Shown in pieces: positions 5,438-8,921 of a stretch of 8,921 nt of DNA; position 1 is the stretch's first letter; the number at the start of each line of letters is the position of its first letter. The position numbers and the translations under genes are program-made. Below the pieces are notes generated by a model, which was given only the letters and a program-made list of their open reading frames with translations, made no database searches and was not told the DNA's origin. Source of the stretch: CAZQVN01 sp964596775 (GTDB lineage Bacteria > Eisenbacteria > RBG-16-71-46 > JABDJR01 > JAWXBZ01); assembly GCA_964596775.1 (NCBI GenBank), contig CAZQVN010000092.1:1-8921 (forward strand), read 5' to 3'.

Positions 5438-7167
5438 ACGCCGTACCCGCCGCGCTCCCTCACCCGGCTCACCACGGTCTTGAACCGCGCGTCGGAATTC
5501 CGGTCGATCATCCGGAGATTGCGGCGGACGCGGCGGATCGCCAGGTTCACGAACGTGTGGGCCAGTTCGATGTGATCCTTCGCCTCCGCCTCCCCGACCG
5601 CCTCGATCCGGGAGGTGGCCCGGGAGAGGCAGGCGGACATCGCGTAGATGTCGATGGCGGCGTCGGCGAGGCGCTGCTGGAGGTACTCCCGCTCGAGGAT
5701 CTCCCGGCCGTGACGGCGGAGAACCGCCTCGGACTGGTCGGCCAGCGTCATCGTGACCCGCGCCAGCCGCTCCGCGTCGTGCTTCAGCGGGGGCGCCACC
5801 CGCGTCATCGTTTCCGGCTGGACGGCTCGCCGGAGCCGCTGGAACGCGTAGTCGCGCAGGACGCCCAGCGACTCCACCGGCGCATGGAGCGCGCGCCCCA
5901 CTTCCTTCAGGAACTCCCCCGGTTTCTGCAGGCCGGAAAGCGCGATGAACAGGCGGAGGATCTCGTTCGTGCCCTCGAAGATGAGGTTGATGCGGGCGTC
6001 GCGCAGGTAGCGCTCGAACGGGTACTCCGACATGTAGCCGTTTCCCCCGGCGATCTGCACGGCGTGGTTCACGTTTTCCCAGTAGCGCTCGGAGCAGAAC
6101 ACCTTGCCCATCGCCGACTCCACGGAATAGTCGTGCACGCTGTGGTCGCAGAGGCCGGTCGTGAGATACGTCATCGCCTCCATGGCGTAGAGGTTCACCG
6201 CCATCAGCGCGATCTTCTCCTCGATCATCTCGAATTCCACGATGGGGCGGCCGAACTGCCTGCGGTTTTCCGCGTGGTCGAGCGCCAGCCTGAGGACCTC
6301 CTTCGAGCCTCCGATCGCGCCGGAGGCCAGCGTCAGCCGGCCGGAGTTCAGCACCTCCATGGCGATCTTGAACCCGCGGCCGACCTCGCCGATGACATTG
6401 GATTCCGGCACCGGGCAGTCCTCGAGGACGATGTCCGTCGTCGAGGATCCGCGGATGCCGAGCTTCTTTTCCGGTTGACCGCTGGAAAAACCGGGGAGGT
6501 CGCGCTCGACCATGAAGCAGGTGATCCTGTCCTTCGTCTCCCCGTCAACCTCGACGGGAGTCCGCGCGAACACGGTGACGAGATTCGCGTAGCCGCCGTT
6601 CGTGATCCACTGCTTGCGACCGTTCAGGACCCAGACCCCACGCGCGGCGTCGTGGACACCGTGCATCTTCATCGCCGCCGCGTCGGAGCCGGACCCCGGC
6701 TCGGTGAGCGCGTAGGCGCAGACGATCTCGCCCGTGGCGCACTTCGGCAGCCACTTCTTCTTCTGCTCCTCGGTGCCGTGGAGCAGCAGCGCCTTCATCC
6801 CGATCGACTGGTGACAGCCGACGTGGATCGCCACCGAGGCATCGCGGCGGGCCAGCTGTTCCATCACCCGGGCGTAACCGGTGATCGACATGCCGATGCC
6901 GCCGTACGCTTCGGGGATCACCAGGCCGAGGAGTCCGAGTTCCGCCACTTCCTTCCTGACCGCCTCGGGGAGTTCGCCGGTTCGGTCGATCTCCGCGGAG
7001 TCGACCTTGTCGGTGAAGAAGCGGTCGAGCTGTTCGGTCAGCGTCTCGATGACGTCCGCCTCGTCCGCGTTCATGGCGGGATACGGGATGATCAGGTCCT
7101 CCTCGAACATGCCGAGAAAGAGTCCCTTGGCGAAGGAGAGCGGGGAGTCGAAGTCGGTTGAACTCAT
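5431..7167 (-). CDS. Acyl-CoA dehydrogenase, VLCAD/ACAD9-like, with C-terminal extension
   Basis: This is an FAD flavoenzyme of 578 residues that oxidises acyl-CoA to trans-2-enoyl-CoA in fatty-acid beta-oxidation and passes electrons to electron-transfer flavoprotein. The N-terminal helical domain contains LGLLGLVIPEAYGG (77-90). The middle beta domain has the FAD/substrate motif CAYALTEPGSGSDAAAMKM (150-168) and WITNGG (187-192). The C-terminal helical domain has RRQFGRPIVEFEMIEEKIA (302-320), QIAGGNGYMSEYPFERYLRDAR (371-392) and IFEGTNEILRLFIAL, where Glu398 is the expected catalytic base. About 165 further residues form the extra C-terminal domain typical of the long VLCAD/ACAD9 subgroup. 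That suggests long-chain substrates and possible membrane association. The start at 7167 has AGGA at 7176-7179 eight bases upstream. The in-frame extension to 7320 is Arg/Pro-rich and not family-like. It lies 130 bases downstream of the GNAT-like gene on the same strand. Confidence 0.95.
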   Translation of the reverse strand: MSSTDFDSPLSFAKGLFLGMFEEDLIIPYPAMNADEADVIETLTEQLDRFFTDKVDSAEIDRTGELPEAVRKEVAELGLLGLVIPEAYGGIGMSITGYARVMEQLARRDASVAIHVGCHQSIGMKALLLHGTEEQKKKWLPKCATGEIVCAYALTEPGSGSDAAAMKMHGVHDAARGVWVLNGRKQWITNGGYANLVTVFARTPVEVDGETKDRITCFMVERDLPGFSSGQPEKKLGIRGSSTTDIVLEDCPVPESNVIGEVGRGFKIAMEVLNSGRLTLASGAIGGSKEVLRLALDHAENRRQFGRPIVEFEMIEEKIALMAVNLYAMEAMTYLTTGLCDHSVHDYSVESAMGKVFCSERYWENVNHAVQIAGGNGYMSEYPFERYLRDARINLIFEGTNEILRLFIALSGLQKPGEFLKEVGRALHAPVESLGVLRDYAFQRLRRAVQPETMTRVAPPLKHDAERLARVTMTLADQSEAVLRRHGREILEREYLQQRLADAAIDIYAMSACLSRATSRIEAVGEAEAKDHIELAHTFVNLAIRRVRRNLRMIDRNSDARFKTVVSRVRERGGYGVD

Positions 7168-7297
7168 CGGTCGGTTCCTGGATTGAGTGTGATGGCGGTC
7201 CGCGTCGCGCTCAGGCGGCCGACGGGCGGGTCGCTGAAACGCATCCGCTTTCCGATTGTGCGGCCCGGGAGCCCGGTTTTCAAGGAAGGTACGGCGC

Positions 7298-8921
7298 TCA
7301 GCTCTTCGTCCGATCCGCAAGATCCGCGATCGCCGCCCGCAGCTTCGGATGGGCGTCGAACGCCCGCACGAAGTCGGACTCCCGCCTCCCCCCCTTCATC
7401 CGGATGATGCGGGCCGCGTCCCGGCGATCCGCCGGGCTCCAGCGTTCGACCCCCCCGAGGCAGGCCACGAGAGGACCCCAGCGCTGCCAGGCCAGGCGCT
7501 CGCCGGGCGTGCCGAACCGCACGAGGCCGGCCCCGAGCCGCTCCGCGGTTTCCCGGGCGAGAACGTCGCCCCCCTTGTCCCGGTCGGATCCGAAGCGCGC
7601 CGCGAGCAGACGCGTCACCGCGAAACCGACCTTCGACAGCGGCAGGATGCCGATGACGTCCCTCCGCTTTCCGCTCAGGTGGAGGTAGACGTTTTCTGCG
7701 GCGAGGCGGCGGAGCGTCGGAATGCTCGACCGATGTTCCGGCTTCGCGGCCATCCGCTTCAGCTCCCGGTTCATCAGGGCCAGCACGGCGCGGTTCCTCG
7801 CCCGGAATCCGAGCTTCTGGTAGAACCACCAGGCGCCCGAGGCCAGCGCCTCGTCGTTGTTGTCCCCCATCTGGTACGGATACACGGTGAACGTGTCCGC
7901 GGAAAACAGGTGGCGCGCGGTGGACATCACCGTGCCGAGGAGAAGCGCCGCTTCCGCGCCCCGGAACGTGTCGAACACGTTGAACGCCACCTCGGCGGAT
8001 CCGTACAGACCGCTCAGGAATCCGTAGCCGGTCGGCACGCCGTTCCGGAGCATCAGGTAGCCGTACGACGCCTCGAGCAGCAGCCGCTTCTCGGGAACGA
8101 CGCCCACGGCCATGACCGCGCGCCCGCCGCCGAAGTCGAGGATCCGGACATCGCGCGGGTCGCCGGAGGAGAACGCGTCGAGGTCGCGGCTGCGGGTGAC
8201 GAGCGCCGAGCGGGCGATGTCGATCCACTGCTCCGCCTCGGCGAGCCCCGGGTAGCGGACCGACTCCGGGGCCCGGACGAGGTCGCCGGGCGCCGGACGG
8301 ACGGAGGAGAGTGCCGTCTTCTGGTAGTGCGTTGTGGAACGCGGGGTCGTGACGCGCGTCCGGTTCGGCGTGTCGACTCCCGGCTCCAGGCGGAACGAGA
8401 GGCCGAGCCCCTCGAACAGCGTACGCCGGATGTCCGGCTCGGCGTTCAGCGAAGCAGAGCGGCGGATGAGGAACGCGCCCGCCGTTTCCTTCCGTCCCTT
8501 CATCGCGTCGAGCCACTCCCGGACCGGCATCGACCATTCGTCGAGAGCCGGCGTTTCCGCGTAGTGCGCGATCAGCGGCAGCATCTCCTCGAGTTTCTCC
8601 GGAGCCTCCACGTCGCTCCACTCCACGTCGATCTGCCGCGGCCAGCGCCGGGCCAGCCACTCCGCCGTCTCGAAGAAGAACGGGTAGACGATCGGCGTGC
8701 CGGCGATGCCCGTGTCGGAGAGTGCGTCGGCATGAGCGCGGAGGTCGCCGCGGCGGTGGAAGCGGCCGAGCATCGCGGTGACCTGCTTCAGGATCGCTCC
8801 GTTGTCCGGGAACGCGCGGAGGAACAGCAGCGATTCGTGGAGGCGGAGAACCTGGTCCGCCGTGGTGAGCCGGGCGCGGGCGAGGCGTTTCAGGAGAGCG
8901 AGCTTGAGCGCGGCGGCGGCG
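7298..8921 (-). CDS. Large conserved-hypothetical-type protein with a GNAT-like central region, N-terminus cut by window edge
   Basis: There are 540 codons before the stop. The frame stays open past the Met at 8773 to the edge, and the upstream residues (LTTADQVLRLHESLLFLRAFPDN) look like genuine protein, so the start is outside. The N-terminal half is helical. It includes the DTGIAGTPIVYPFFFETAEWLARRWP region (about 69-94), which I recall from uncharacterised bacterial proteins of similar size. The central part (about 280-375) resembles an acetyltransferase fold: NGVPTGYGFL, then FNVFDTFRGAEAALLLG, then WWFYQKLGFR (364-373), a common GNAT ending. The C-terminal 150 residues are helical and basic. 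No catalytic function can be assigned. It may share a transcript with the acyl-CoA dehydrogenase gene that follows. Two G7 runs occur in the coding strand (at 7388-7394 and 7450-7456). Confidence 0.8.
   Translation of the reverse strand, partial: AAAALKLALLKRLARARLTTADQVLRLHESLLFLRAFPDNGAILKQVTAMLGRFHRRGDLRAHADALSDTGIAGTPIVYPFFFETAEWLARRWPRQIDVEWSDVEAPEKLEEMLPLIAHYAETPALDEWSMPVREWLDAMKGRKETAGAFLIRRSASLNAEPDIRRTLFEGLGLSFRLEPGVDTPNRTRVTTPRSTTHYQKTALSSVRPAPGDLVRAPESVRYPGLAEAEQWIDIARSALVTRSRDLDAFSSGDPRDVRILDFGGGRAVMAVGVVPEKRLLLEASYGYLMLRNGVPTGYGFLSGLYGSAEVAFNVFDTFRGAEAALLLGTVMSTARHLFSADTFTVYPYQMGDNNDEALASGAWWFYQKLGFRARNRAVLALMNRELKRMAAKPEHRSSIPTLRRLAAENVYLHLSGKRRDVIGILPLSKVGFAVTRLLAARFGSDRDKGGDVLARETAERLGAGLVRFGTPGERLAWQRWGPLVACLGGVERWSPADRRDAARIIRMKGGRRESDFVRAFDAHPKLRAAIADLADRTKS

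Noticed and set aside
5395..7161. 588-codon open frame on the plus strand, antisense to the acyl-CoA dehydrogenase gene
   Set aside because: It is rich in Arg, His, Leu, Val and Asp with no recognisable motif and mirrors a clear enzyme gene. It is a typical open antisense frame of a GC-rich gene.
7257..7282. Hairpin CCGGG-AG-CCCGG followed by TTTT between the GNAT-like and dehydrogenase genes
   Set aside because: The T-run is on the plus strand, where no gene needs termination, and the two-base loop is too small to fold as drawn.
7164..8660. 498-codon open frame on the minus strand overlapping the GNAT-like gene
   Set aside because: It is Arg/Pro/Gly-rich, has no domains, and runs in another frame of a gene with sound protein composition. 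It also runs past the real stop into the spacer.

Overview
The window is GC-rich bacterial DNA with tightly packed genes. Several features point to a Gram-negative-type bacterium, probably from a deep lineage such as Candidatus Eisenbacteria or another Fibrobacteres-Chlorobi-Bacteroidetes-like or deltaproteobacterial group. These are a sigma-54 activator, a secreted protein ending in a 'PNP' / FlgD-Ig-like C-terminal domain, and a VLCAD/ACAD9-type acyl-CoA dehydrogenase. The taxonomic call is an inference from protein style, not from a marker gene.

Left part (1-2864, all minus strand; transcription runs right to left). The order is a small single-membrane-span protein (2469-2864), a sigma-54-dependent transcription activator with no sensor domain (1362-2405), an Hsp20 small heat-shock protein (674-1111), and the start of DnaK (504 to the window edge). 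Between the activator and hsp20 there is a near-consensus -24/-12 sigma-54 promoter (1169-1184). About 155 bases upstream of its predicted start site is an inverted repeat that looks like an activator-binding enhancer (1304-1323). Part of that repeat, the 11-mer TGTTTCATTTT, recurs exactly at the activator's own start region. I read this as a sigma-54-controlled chaperone module: the activator drives hsp20 (and perhaps dnaK) and may control itself. A strong 32-base hairpin separates hsp20 from dnaK.

Middle part (2976-5375). A secreted multidomain protein (2976-4433, minus) and a DUF4126-type membrane protein (4800-5375, plus) diverge from a 366-base spacer. The spacer holds a G7/C7 hairpin, a terminator-like hairpin followed by T7, and a weak promoter candidate.

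Right part (5431-8921, minus). A full-length acyl-CoA dehydrogenase (5431-7167) lies downstream of a large protein with a GNAT-acyltransferase-like middle region (7298 to the window edge, start missing). The two are on the same strand 130 bases apart and may be co-transcribed. The DUF4126 and dehydrogenase genes converge over a 55-base spacer with an inverted repeat.

No tRNA, rRNA, CRISPR array, insertion sequence or phage gene was seen. Most long antisense open frames here are by-products of high GC content.
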